In this document: positions 32,561 through 41,237 of the stretch, piece by piece
Position numbering within the stretch: position 1 is the stretch's first letter
How the letters are laid out: the number at the start of each line of letters is the position of its first letter
Origin: Streptomyces roseolilacinus
Lineage (GTDB): Bacteria; Actinomycetota; Actinomycetes; Streptomycetales; Streptomycetaceae
Length of the DNA stretch: 64,000 nucleotides
Assembly (NCBI RefSeq): GCF_014649335.1
Contig: NZ_BMSV01000009.1
Coordinates: 1-64,000 of the forward strand
Reading direction: 5' to 3'
The notes under the pieces: generated by a model
Seen by the model: the letters and a program-made list of their open reading frames with translations, nothing else
Database searches by the model: none
Told to the model about the DNA's origin: nothing
Translations under genes and position numbers: made by a program

Positions 32561-33934
32561 ATGCACGACCCCCGGACCGCCCCCGCCGAACCCCTGTCGC
32601 ACGTGCTGAAGCGGCGCCACCTGACGATGCTCGGTCTGGGCGGGGTGATCGGCGCGGGGCTGTTCGTGGGCTCCGGGGCGGGGATCGCGGTGGCCGGGCC
32701 GGGGATCGTGCTGTCGTACCTGATCGCCGGCGCCCTCGCGATGCTGGTCATGCGGATGCTCGGGGAGATGTCGGCGGCGATGCCCGCGTCGGGCGCGTTC
32801 TCGGTGCACGCCGAGCGGGCGCTGGGCCGCTGGGCCGGGTTCTCCGTGGGCTGGCTGTACTGGTTCCTGCTGGTGGTGGTGCTGGCGGTGGAGGCGGCGG
32901 GCGCGGCGCGGATCGCGAGCGGCTGGCTGCCGGCCGTGCCCCAGTGGGGCTGGGTGCTGGTCTTCATGCTGGTGTTCACGGCCGCCAACCTGGCCGCCGT
33001 GAAGAACTTCGGGGAGTCGGAGTTCTGGTTCGCCGCGCTGAAGGTCGGGGCGATCGTGCTGTTCCTGCTGCTGGGCGTGGCGGCGATCGCGGGGTGGCTG
33101 CCGGGGCGCGAGCCGGTGGGGCTGGCGAACCTGACCGGGCGGGGCGGGTTCCTGCCCCACGGCTGGGCGGGCGTCGTGTCGGGCGTGCTGGCCGTGGTGT
33201 TCGCGTTCGGCGGCCTGGAGGTGGTGACGATCGCCGCCGCCGAGTCGGACGACCCGGTCCGGAACGTGGCGCGCGCGGTGCGCACCGCCGTGTGGCGGAT
33301 CCTCTTCTTCTACGTGGGTTCGATGCTGGTCGTGGTGACGCTGCTGCCGTGGACGGCGATGCGGCCGGGGCTCAGCCCGTACGTGGCGGTGCTCGACTCG
33401 ATCGGGGTGCCGGCGGCGGGGACGCTGATGGACGGGGTGGTGTTCGTGGCGCTGCTGTCCGCGCTGAACGCCAATCTGTACGGGGCGTCCCGGATGGTGT
33501 TCTCGCTCGCGGAACGCGGTGAGGCGCCGCGCGGACTGTTGAAGGTGTCGGCGGGCGGGGTGCCCCGGCGGGCGGTCCTGGCGTCGGTGGCGTTCGGATT
33601 TGTGTCGGTGCTGCTGAACCTCCTGTGGCCGGATTCCGTTTTTCTCTACCTGCTCAACTCCGTCGGTGCGGTCCTGCTCTTCGTGTGGGCGCTGATCGCC
33701 CTGTCGCAGTTGCGGCTGCGGCGGCGGATCGAGCGGGAGGCGCCGGGGTCGCTGACGTTGCGGATGTGGGCGTTCCCCTGGTTGACGTGGGCGGCTCTGG
33801 CTGCGATGACGGGGGTCGTGGTGCTGATGCTGCGGGAGGGGTCGACCCGTCCCCAGGTGCTCTGGTCGGCCGGTGCGACGGCTCTCGTGGTGGCGGTGGC
33901 GCTGCTCCGGGAGTGGCGCGCGAGGCGGGTGTAA
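32561..33934 (+). CDS. Amino acid permease (APC superfamily), paralogue 2
   Basis: 457 residues from the ATG at 32561; a GTG four codons earlier (32549) is possible. It begins MHDPRTAPAEPLSHVLKRRH and has the same motifs as its neighbours (HLTMLGLGGVIGAGLFVGSG; RMLGEMSAAMPASGAFSVHAERALG; FAFGGLEVVTIAAAES). About twelve spans are present and it ends shortly after the last. It is divergent from bioY and is followed by paralogue 3 after 176 bases. Confidence 0.92.
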   Translation: MHDPRTAPAEPLSHVLKRRHLTMLGLGGVIGAGLFVGSGAGIAVAGPGIVLSYLIAGALAMLVMRMLGEMSAAMPASGAFSVHAERALGRWAGFSVGWLYWFLLVVVLAVEAAGAARIASGWLPAVPQWGWVLVFMLVFTAANLAAVKNFGESEFWFAALKVGAIVLFLLLGVAAIAGWLPGREPVGLANLTGRGGFLPHGWAGVVSGVLAVVFAFGGLEVVTIAAAESDDPVRNVARAVRTAVWRILFFYVGSMLVVVTLLPWTAMRPGLSPYVAVLDSIGVPAAGTLMDGVVFVALLSALNANLYGASRMVFSLAERGEAPRGLLKVSAGGVPRRAVLASVAFGFVSVLLNLLWPDSVFLYLLNSVGAVLLFVWALIALSQLRLRRRIEREAPGSLTLRMWAFPWLTWAALAAMTGVVVLMLREGSTRPQVLWSAGATALVVAVALLREWRARRV

Positions 33935-34110
33935 CGGCCGTTTCCAGACAACCGGTGATCACATTCCGCTTGTGAGGAATCTGTGGTCAGATCTTCACTT
34001 TGTGTGAGCGCTGTGTCCGTATAGCGGAAACATGTTCCCTGTCGCCGGTGTGCGCATCAACACTTGGGCGCACCTTTTGCCTCTCCCCCGATACGGAACA
34101 GGGCACTCCC

Positions 34111-35724
34111 ATGTCTCGGACCCCCGCGCCCGCGTCCACCGGATCGGCCGACGTCGACGCATCTGCGACGCCGACCACCGACGCGCCGCTCTCGCACGGA
34201 CTCAAGCAACGCCACCTGTCGATGATCGCCCTCGGCGGTGTGATCGGCGCCGGCCTCTTCGTCGGGTCGGGCTCCGCCATCGCGGCCGCCGGCCCGTCGA
34301 TCGTCGTCGCCTACGCGATCTCCGGCCTGCTCGTCATGCTGATCATGCGCATGCTGGGCGAGATGTCGGCGGCCAACCCGGCCTCCGGTTCCTTCTCGGT
34401 CCACGCCGAGCGGGCCGTCGGCCCGTGGGCGGGCTTCACGGCGGGGTGGGCCTTCTGGTTCCTTCTGTGCGTGGCCGTGGGTCTGGAGGCGATCGGCGCC
34501 GCCAAGATCGTGACGGGCTGGCTTCCGGGCGTGCCCGAGTGGTCGATGGTCGCCCTGTTCATGCTGGTGTTCTGCGTGACCAACCTGGCCGCCGTGAAGA
34601 ACTTCGGCGAGTTCGAGTTCTGGTTCGCCGCGCTGAAGATCGGCGCCATCTCGCTGTTCCTGGTCATCGGCCTGCTGGCCATCCTGGGCCTGCTGCCCGG
34701 CACCGACTCCCCCGGCCTGTCGAACCTGACCGGCCAGGGCGGCTTCCTGCCGAACGGCACCGACGGACTGATCGTCGGCCTGCTCGCCTCCGTCTTCGCG
34801 TACGGCGGTCTGGAGACGGTCACCATCGCCGCCGCCGAGTCCGAGCGCCCGGTCGAGGGCGTCGCCAAGGCCGTCCGTACGGCGATGTGGCGCATCGCCG
34901 TCTTCTACATCGGCTCCATGGCGGTCATCGTCACGCTGATCCCGTGGAACAGCGACTCGCTCGCCAAGGGCTCGTACGTCGCCACCCTGGAGCACCTGGG
35001 CCTGCCGGCCGCCGGCGAGATCATGAACGTCGTCGTGCTGATCGCGCTGCTGTCCGCGATGAACGCCAACATCTACGGCGCCTCCCGCATGGCCTGCTCG
35101 CTGGTGGCGCGCGGCCAGGGCCCGAAGGTGCTCGGCAAGATCTCCGGCGGCGTGCCGCGCGTCGCGGTGCTGACCTCGTCGGTCTTCGGCTTCGTGTGCG
35201 TGCTGCTGAGCTACTGGCGGCCGGACGACCTGTTCATGTGGCTGCTCAACATGATCGGCGCGATCATCCTGGTCGTCTGGTTCTTCATCGCCGTCTCCCA
35301 GCTGATCCTCCGCCGCCGCACGGAGAAGGAGGCGCCGGAGAAGCTGGTCGTGCGGATGTGGGCCTTCCCGTACCTCACGTGGGCGGCGCTCGCGGGCATC
35401 GCCGTGGTGTTCGTCCTGATGGCCCGCGACGCGGGCACGCGCGAGCAGCTCTACTACACGGGCGGCCTCGTCGTGGTCCTGGCCGCGCTGGGCTACGCCC
35501 ACCAGCGGCTGACCGCCGACAAGGCGACCGCCCCCGCCGCCGCGCAGCCGGCCGCCGCCGGAGCGCCCGCGCCCGTCGAGGAGGCGCCGGCCGCCGAGAA
35601 GCCGGTGGCAGAGGAGAAGTCCGCGACCGCCGGGAAGCCGGTCTCCACCGAGAAGGCGGCGACCACCGGGAAGTCCGCGTCCGAGGAGAAGCCCGCGGCC
35701 GCCGCCGCGAAGGGCGACGACTGA
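34111..35724 (+). CDS. Amino acid permease (APC superfamily), paralogue 3, with long tail
   Basis: 537 residues from the ATG at 34111, preceded by AGGG. The transporter core (LKQRHLSMIALGGVIGAGLF; EMSAANPASGSFSVHAERAVG; FAYGGLETVTIAAAESERP) matches paralogues 1 and 2. It carries an extra C-terminal tail of about 70 residues rich in Ala, Lys, Glu, Pro and Thr, with repeated EEKxA and GKP units. This is disordered, cytoplasmic and absent from the other two. It ends at a strong hairpin before sodF. Confidence 0.93.
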   Translation: MSRTPAPASTGSADVDASATPTTDAPLSHGLKQRHLSMIALGGVIGAGLFVGSGSAIAAAGPSIVVAYAISGLLVMLIMRMLGEMSAANPASGSFSVHAERAVGPWAGFTAGWAFWFLLCVAVGLEAIGAAKIVTGWLPGVPEWSMVALFMLVFCVTNLAAVKNFGEFEFWFAALKIGAISLFLVIGLLAILGLLPGTDSPGLSNLTGQGGFLPNGTDGLIVGLLASVFAYGGLETVTIAAAESERPVEGVAKAVRTAMWRIAVFYIGSMAVIVTLIPWNSDSLAKGSYVATLEHLGLPAAGEIMNVVVLIALLSAMNANIYGASRMACSLVARGQGPKVLGKISGGVPRVAVLTSSVFGFVCVLLSYWRPDDLFMWLLNMIGAIILVVWFFIAVSQLILRRRTEKEAPEKLVVRMWAFPYLTWAALAGIAVVFVLMARDAGTREQLYYTGGLVVVLAALGYAHQRLTADKATAPAAAQPAAAGAPAPVEEAPAAEKPVAEEKSATAGKPVSTEKAATTGKSASEEKPAAAAAKGDD

Positions 35725-35740
35725 TCCACCCGCACTTCCT

Positions 35741-35776
35741 GGGAGGCCCCGGCGCGACGGCGCGCCGGGGCCTCCC
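35741..35776 (+). terminator. Terminator after permease 3
   Basis: GGGAGGCCCCGGCGCG pairs perfectly with its complement across an ACGG loop, 17 bases after the stop codon. Confidence 0.85.
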
Positions 35777-35849
35777 CGTTCTCCGGGCGCCTTCCGGCCT
35801 AGGGCCAAAGGCTGATCAACTCCGGGCAGTGCTGCTGCTAGCCTGCACT

Positions 35850-35864
35850 TGCACACAGGTTGCA
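35850..35864. promoter_or_regulatory. Nur box upstream of sodF
   Basis: TGCAC-ACAGG-TTGCA fits the Nur operator form TGCaa-N5-ttGCA. Nur, the nickel-responsive Fur-family repressor, is known to repress sodF in S. coelicolor when nickel is present. The site lies 22 bases before the sodF start, where a bound repressor would block the promoter or early transcription. Confidence 0.75.
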
Positions 35865-35885
35865 ATAAGCCGTCGGAGGCTCGGC

Positions 35886-36521
35886 ATGGCGATGTACACC
35901 CTTCCGGAACTTCCCTACGACTACTCGGCCCTGGCGCCCGTCATCAGCCCGGAGATCATCGAGCTCCACCACGACAAGCACCACGCCGCGTACGTCAAAG
36001 GCGCGAACGACACCCTGGAGCAGCTGGAGGAGGCGCGCGACAAGGACCAGTGGGCCGCCCTGAACGGCCTGCAGAAGAACCTGGCCTTCCACCTCTCGGG
36101 CCACATCCTGCACTCCATCTACTGGCACAACATGACCGGCGACGGCGGCGGCGAGCCGCTGGAGAAGGACGGCACGGGCGAGCTCGCGGACGCGATCGCC
36201 GAGTCGTTCGGCTCGTTCGCCCGGTTCAAGGCGCAGCTGTCGAAGGCCGCCGCCACCACGCAGGGCTCCGGCTGGGGCGTCCTGGCGTACGAGCCGGTGA
36301 GCGGCCGCCTCATCGTGGAGCAGGTCTACGACCACCAGGGGAACGTCGGTCAGGGCTCCGTGCCGATCCTGGTGTTCGACGCCTGGGAGCACGCCTTCTA
36401 CCTCCAGTACAGGAACCAGAAGGTCGACTTCATCGAGGCGATGTGGCAGGTGGTCAACTGGCAGGACGTGGCCAAGCGCTACGCCGAGGCCAAGGACCGC
36501 GTGCCGCTGATCGCGCCCTGA
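35886..36521 (+). CDS. sodF: Superoxide dismutase, Fe type (SodF)
   Basis: 211 residues; GGAGG stands 7 bases before the ATG. It converts superoxide to oxygen and hydrogen peroxide. The metal ligands are H28 (ELHHDKHH), H76 (GHILHSIYWHN), D165 and H169 (FDAWEHAFYLQY). It is the alternative to the nickel enzyme SodN in streptomycetes, made when nickel is scarce; the Nur box upstream supports that regulation. It ends at a terminator shared with the next, convergent gene. Confidence 0.95.
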   Translation: MAMYTLPELPYDYSALAPVISPEIIELHHDKHHAAYVKGANDTLEQLEEARDKDQWAALNGLQKNLAFHLSGHILHSIYWHNMTGDGGGEPLEKDGTGELADAIAESFGSFARFKAQLSKAAATTQGSGWGVLAYEPVSGRLIVEQVYDHQGNVGQGSVPILVFDAWEHAFYLQYRNQKVDFIEAMWQVVNWQDVAKRYAEAKDRVPLIAP

Positions 36522-36593
36522 CGACGGCGCGACACCCCCCGGTCCCCTGCCCGTGATCGTCTTCTCACCCTTCACGCGGCGGGCGGAAAAGAG

Positions 36594-36632
36594 GAACGGC
36601 CCCCGCGAGGACAGGACTCGCGGGGGCCGTTC
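36594..36632. terminator. Bidirectional terminator, sodF / nitroreductase-like gene
   Basis: GAACGGCCCCCGCGAG pairs perfectly with CTCGCGGGGGCCGTTC across a 7-base loop between two convergent genes. Confidence 0.85.
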
Positions 36633-36644
36633 CGGCGTGGGTGC

Positions 36645-37280
36645 TCAGTCGAAGACCGGGCCCGTCGTACGCGTGCGCTTGATCTCGTAGAAGCCGGGCG
36701 TCGACGCGACCAGCAGCGTCCCGTCCCACAGGCGGGCCGCCGCCTCGCCCTTGGGCGCCGGGGTGACGACGGGGCCGAAGAACGCGACCTCCGTGCCGTC
36801 CGGGCCCGGCACCGAGATCACCGGCGTGCCGACGTCCTGGCCGACCTTGTTGATGCCCTCCTTGTGGGAGGCGCGCAGCTCCGCGTCGTACGTGTCCTTC
36901 TCGGCGTACTCCAGCAGCTCCGCCGGCAGCCCGGCCTCCTCGACCGCCGCGGCCATCGCCTCGCGGGTCGGGCCCTGGCCCTCGTTGTGGAAGCGCGTGC
37001 CCATCGCCGTGTAGAGCCGGCCCAGGACCTCCGGGCCGTGCAGCTGCTCGGCCGCCACGGCGATGCGGACGGGCTGCCACGCCGTGGTCGCCAGCATCTC
37101 CCGGTACTCCTCCGGGACCTCGTCCAGCTTGTCCTCGTTGAGGACGGCGAGGCTCATCACGTGCCAGCGCACGTCCACCGGGCGGACCTTCTGGACCTCC
37201 AGCATCCAGCGCGACGTCATCCACGCCCACGGGCACAGCGGGTCGAACCAGAAGTCGGCGGTGGTCCTCGTCTCGGACAT
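36645..37280 (-). CDS. Rv2466c-like thioredoxin-fold (DsbA-type) protein
   Basis: 211 residues from the ATG at 37278-37280, which has GAGGAGAC upstream. It matches the mycothiol-dependent nitroreductase Rv2466c family of actinobacteria: TADFWFDPLCPWAWMTSRW at the start, TAWQPVRIAVAAEQLHGPEVL and GQDVGTPVISVPGPDG later. The family's CPWC motif reads CPWA here, so only the first Cys remains, and I see no other Cys in the protein. It may act as a monothiol mycothiol-linked enzyme; the substrate is unknown. Confidence 0.85.
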   Translation of the reverse strand: MSETRTTADFWFDPLCPWAWMTSRWMLEVQKVRPVDVRWHVMSLAVLNEDKLDEVPEEYREMLATTAWQPVRIAVAAEQLHGPEVLGRLYTAMGTRFHNEGQGPTREAMAAAVEEAGLPAELLEYAEKDTYDAELRASHKEGINKVGQDVGTPVISVPGPDGTEVAFFGPVVTPAPKGEAAARLWDGTLLVASTPGFYEIKRTRTTGPVFD

Positions 37281-37430
37281 GTGTCTCCTCGGATCCGTGA
37301 ATCGTGAAGGGAAGCCGTGCGGTCGCGCTCCTCCCACAACGCCAGGGGACGACGAGGGCATTCCCGCTTATGGCGGCTCCGGGCGGCATGGGAGGATCGC
37401 CGCCTACCAACGAGTCACGAAGGAGTGCCC

Positions 37431-39977
37431 GTGCCCGGTGAGAACCTGTCCCGCGACGAAGCCCACGAGCGGGCGGCCCTGCTGTCCGTCCAGGGGTACG
37501 ACGTCGCGCTCGACCTGCGGTCGGCCGTCGGGGAGAGCGAGGCGGAGCAGCGGACGTTCCGCTCGGTGACGACGATCCGGTTCCGCTGCACGGCCCCCGG
37601 GGCGAGCACCTTCGCCGACCTCGTCGCGCCGTCCGTGACCTCCGTCGTGCTCAACGGGCGCGAACTGGACCCGTCGGCCGTCTTCGACGGGGCACGGATC
37701 GCGCTGGACGGCCTCGCCGAGGAGAACGTGCTGGTCGTGGACGCGCAGTGCGCCTACAGCCGCACCGGTGAGGGCATGCACCGCTTCGTCGACCCGGAGG
37801 ACGGCGAGGTCTACCTCTACACGCAGTACGAGCCGGCCGACGCGCGCCGCGTGTTCGCCAACTTCGAGCAGCCCGACCTGAAGGCCCCGTACCGCTTCGA
37901 GGTGGCGGCGCCCGAGGGCTGGACCGTGTGGAGCAACGGCGCGGAGGAGTCCCGGGACGGCGGGGTGTGGCGGTTCGCGGCGACGCAGCCGATCTCCACC
38001 TACATCACCTGCGTCGTCGCCGGCCCGTACCACCACGTCACCGACACCTACCGGCGCGGCGACCTGGAGATCCCGCTCGGCGCGATGTGCCGCAAGGGCC
38101 TCGCCAAGCACTTCGACGCGGACGACGTCTTCCTCGTCACCAAGCAGGGCCTGGACTTCTTCCACGAGGTCTTCGACTACCCGTACCCCTTCGGGAAGTA
38201 CGACCAGGCCTTCGTGCCCGAGTACAACCTCGGCGCCATGGAGAACCCCGGCCTGGTCACCTTCCGCGAGGAGTACATCTACCGGGGCAAGGTGACCCGC
38301 GCCGCCTACGAGCGCCGCGCCAACGTCGTCCTGCACGAGATGGCGCACATGTGGTTCGGCGACCTCGTCACCATGAAGTGGTGGGACGACCTGTGGCTGA
38401 AGGAGTCCTTCGCGGACTTCATGGGCACGTTCTCCATGGTCGAGGCGACCCGCTTCACCAACGGCTGGACCACGTTCGCCAACAACCGCAAGGCGTGGGC
38501 GTACCGGGCCGACCAGCTGCCCTCGACGCACCCGGTCACGGCGGACATCCGCGACCTGGAGGACGCCAAGCTCAACTTCGACGGCATCACGTACGCCAAG
38601 GGCGCCTCCGTCCTGAAGCAGCTCGTCGCGTACGCGGGCCGGGATGCCTTCCTGGAGGGCGCCCGCCGCTACTTCACGCGCCACGCGTACGGCAACACGA
38701 CCCTCGGCGACCTCCTGGCGGTGCTGGAGGAGACGTCCGGCCGCGACATGAAGGCGTGGTCCCGGTCCTGGCTGGAGACCTCCGGCGTCAACGTGCTCAC
38801 CCCCGTCGTCACGTACGACGGGACGGGTGAGCGCATCGCCGAGCTGGTCGTCGAACAGGACGGCGCCGAGGCGCGGCCGCACCGGGCCGTCGTCGGCCTG
38901 TACCGGCTGGACGGCGGGCGGCTCGTCCGCTACGCGCGGGCCGAGACCGACATCACCGGCGCGCGGACGGCCGTGACCGAGCTGGCCGGCGCCGAACGGC
39001 CCGCCCTGGTGCTGGTCAACGACGAGGACCTGACGTACTGCAAGGTGCGGTTCGACGAGGACTCCCTCGCCACCCTGCGGGCGCACCTCGGTGACATCAC
39101 CGACCCGCTGGCGCGGGCGCTGTGCTGGTCGGCGCTGTGGAACACGACGCGTGACGCGCTGATGCCGGCGCGGGACTTCGTGGAGGTCGTCCTGGCCTTC
39201 GCGGGGCGCGAGTCGGACATCGGCGTCCTGCAGATGCTGCACGCCTGGGTGCGGACCGCGCTCGTCCACTACGCGGCGCCGCAGTGGCGCGAGACCGGCG
39301 GCCGGCTCGTCGCCCGGGCCGCGCTGCGGGAGCTGCGGAACGCCGAGCCGGGCAGCGAGCACCAGCTGACGTGGGCGCGGTTCTTCGCGTCGGTCGCGGG
39401 GACGGACGAGGACTTCGCGTTCCTCCAGGGCCTGCTGGCCGGCACGGAGACCGTGGACGGGCTCGACGTCGACCAGGAGCTGCGCTGGGCGTTCCTGGAG
39501 CCGCTCGCCGCGCACGGGCGGGCCGACGAGTCGGCGATCGAGGCGGAACTGGCGCGGGACGACACCGCGTCGGGCAAACGGCACCAGGTGCGGTGCCTGG
39601 CGGCGCGGCCGTCCGAGGCGGTCAAGGCGCAGGCGTGGGCCCAGGTGGTCGAGTCCGACAAGCTGTCGAACGCGCTGGTCGAGGCGACGATCGCGGGCTT
39701 CGGGCAGTCGTCGCAGCGGGAGCTGGTCGCGCCGTACGCGGAGAAGTACTTCGCGGTGATCGAGCGGGTGTGGGCCGAGCGGTCGATCCAGATCGGGATG
39801 GACGTGGTGCGGGGCCTGTTCCCGGCGCTCCAGGACCGTGCGGAGACGCTGGAGGCCACCGACGCGTGGCTGGCCGCGCACGAGGGGGCCGCGCCGGCGC
39901 TGCGCAGGCTCGTGCTGGAGGCGCGCGACGACCTGGCGCGCGCCCTGCGGGCGCAGGAGTGCGACGCGCGCGCGTGA
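37431..39977 (+). CDS. pepN: Aminopeptidase N (M1 family), paralogue 1
   Basis: 848 residues from the GTG at 37431, with GGAG 5 bases upstream. The M1 exopeptidase-binding motif is LGAMENPG. Zinc ligands are H302-E303-x2-H306 (HEMAH) and E325. The residue before the third ligand is Lys (WLKESFADF), where most M1 enzymes, and the second copy here, have Asn. The C-terminal half is the helical ERAP1-like domain of actinobacterial PepN. It removes N-terminal amino acids from peptides in the cytoplasm; no signal peptide is seen. Confidence 0.94.
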   Translation: MPGENLSRDEAHERAALLSVQGYDVALDLRSAVGESEAEQRTFRSVTTIRFRCTAPGASTFADLVAPSVTSVVLNGRELDPSAVFDGARIALDGLAEENVLVVDAQCAYSRTGEGMHRFVDPEDGEVYLYTQYEPADARRVFANFEQPDLKAPYRFEVAAPEGWTVWSNGAEESRDGGVWRFAATQPISTYITCVVAGPYHHVTDTYRRGDLEIPLGAMCRKGLAKHFDADDVFLVTKQGLDFFHEVFDYPYPFGKYDQAFVPEYNLGAMENPGLVTFREEYIYRGKVTRAAYERRANVVLHEMAHMWFGDLVTMKWWDDLWLKESFADFMGTFSMVEATRFTNGWTTFANNRKAWAYRADQLPSTHPVTADIRDLEDAKLNFDGITYAKGASVLKQLVAYAGRDAFLEGARRYFTRHAYGNTTLGDLLAVLEETSGRDMKAWSRSWLETSGVNVLTPVVTYDGTGERIAELVVEQDGAEARPHRAVVGLYRLDGGRLVRYARAETDITGARTAVTELAGAERPALVLVNDEDLTYCKVRFDEDSLATLRAHLGDITDPLARALCWSALWNTTRDALMPARDFVEVVLAFAGRESDIGVLQMLHAWVRTALVHYAAPQWRETGGRLVARAALRELRNAEPGSEHQLTWARFFASVAGTDEDFAFLQGLLAGTETVDGLDVDQELRWAFLEPLAAHGRADESAIEAELARDDTASGKRHQVRCLAARPSEAVKAQAWAQVVESDKLSNALVEATIAGFGQSSQRELVAPYAEKYFAVIERVWAERSIQIGMDVVRGLFPALQDRAETLEATDAWLAAHEGAAPALRRLVLEARDDLARALRAQECDARA

Positions 39978-40171
39978 CCTGATCCCCCTCCCGGGGGCGG
40001 CGGCCGGCTTCCCGGCCCCGCCCCCGGGGGCTTTCGGGGCCGTCCCCGCCGCCGGTGAGGCGTTCCCCATCGGCTCTCGAACGTCCGTACTTTAGGGCGG
40101 GCTTGTCCCTGAATGTCAACGGACTCGTAACAGCGGTTAGGGGGACGGGGCCCGGTGGGCACGTCCGGAGC

Positions 40172-41179
40172 ATGAAGAACACCCCGCTCTCCGCACGCTC
40201 CCTGTCCCGCCCCTCCGACGCGTCCGCGCGCGTCCTGACCGCCGCGCAGCTGCGGACGCGGGGTGTGCCCGCGGCCGAGGCCGCCGCGCGCTGCCGGGCC
40301 GGCGGGCCCTGGCAGCAGCTGCTGCCGGGCGTGTACCTGCTGCACCCGGGCCCGCCGACCGGCGAGGAGCTGCTGCGCGCCGCCCTGCTGTACACGGGGC
40401 GGCGGACCGCCGCGGCGGACCCGGACGGGTTCGGCGAGGCGATGGTCACGGGGGCGGCGGCGCTCGTCCTGCACGGGTTCGGCTCCCCTCCCCCGCTGTC
40501 CGCGCTGGACCGGGTCGACGTGCTGGTGCCGCGCACGCGGCGGCTGCGGTCGGCCGGGTTCGTCCGGATCGTACGGGCGTCGCACGAGTTCCCCGAGGCG
40601 CGCGTGATGGCGTCGCTGCCGGTGGCGCCCGTGGCGCGGGCGCTGGCGGACGCGGTGGCGCAGCCGGCCGACCCGACCTCCGTGCACCGGCTGCTGGCGG
40701 AGGCGGTGCGCGACGGCCACTGCGAACCGGCGGCCGTCGTGCGGGAGCTGAGCCGGGCGCGGCTGCTGTCGCGGCCGCACGTGGTGGACGCCGTGGACGC
40801 GCTGCTGGCCGAGGGGCGGACGGCGGCGGAGGAGCGGCTGTACGCGATGGTGCGGGAGTGCGGGCTGCCGGAACCGCTGTGGAACGTGGACCTGCGGCTG
40901 CCGGGCGGCCCGCACCTGGGGGGCGTGGACGCGTACTGGCCGGACCAGGCCGTGGTGGTCGAGCTCGACACCCGGGCGCCGCGCCAGGACGACGACGCGG
41001 CGTGGTCGCAGTACACCCGCAAGCGCGAGCACCTGGAGCGGCTGGGCATCACGGTCGTGCACATCACGCCGCGCAAGCTGCGCGAGGCACGGGACCAGCA
41101 GGCGATCGTGGTGCGTACCGCCCTGATGGCGGCCGGCGACCGCGAGCCGGCCGCCCACGTGGTCGTCCTGCCGAGGTGA
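40172..41179 (+). CDS. AbiEi-like winged-helix / DUF559-like nuclease-fold protein
   Basis: 335 residues from the ATG at 40172. The N-terminal part (VLTAAQLRTRGVPAAEAAARCRAGGPWQQLLPGVYLLH) looks like the winged-helix domain of AbiEi-type proteins. The middle has TGAAALVLHGF and DRVDVLVPRTRR. The C-terminus (GLPEPLWNVDLRL, GGVDAYWPDQAVVVELDTRAPRQDDDA, RKREHLERLGITVVHITPRKL) fits the PD-(D/E)xK-like fold of DUF559/Vsr-related proteins with a D...E-x-D core. Such proteins are common singletons in actinobacteria. No toxin partner lies beside it, so a toxin-antitoxin role is not supported. Confidence 0.7.
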   Translation: MKNTPLSARSLSRPSDASARVLTAAQLRTRGVPAAEAAARCRAGGPWQQLLPGVYLLHPGPPTGEELLRAALLYTGRRTAAADPDGFGEAMVTGAAALVLHGFGSPPPLSALDRVDVLVPRTRRLRSAGFVRIVRASHEFPEARVMASLPVAPVARALADAVAQPADPTSVHRLLAEAVRDGHCEPAAVVRELSRARLLSRPHVVDAVDALLAEGRTAAEERLYAMVRECGLPEPLWNVDLRLPGGPHLGGVDAYWPDQAVVVELDTRAPRQDDDAAWSQYTRKREHLERLGITVVHITPRKLREARDQQAIVVRTALMAAGDREPAAHVVVLPR

Positions 41180-41237
41180 CGGCGGGGCGCCGGCCCCGCC
41201 GTCACCGGGCCGCGGGGCCTGGCCGCGGAACGCGGGC

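Noticed and set aside
40172..41179. AbiEi-like protein as half of a toxin-antitoxin system
   Set aside because: No AbiEii-type nucleotidyltransferase or other toxin gene adjoins it, and the C-terminal half is nuclease-like; such singletons are common in actinobacteria.
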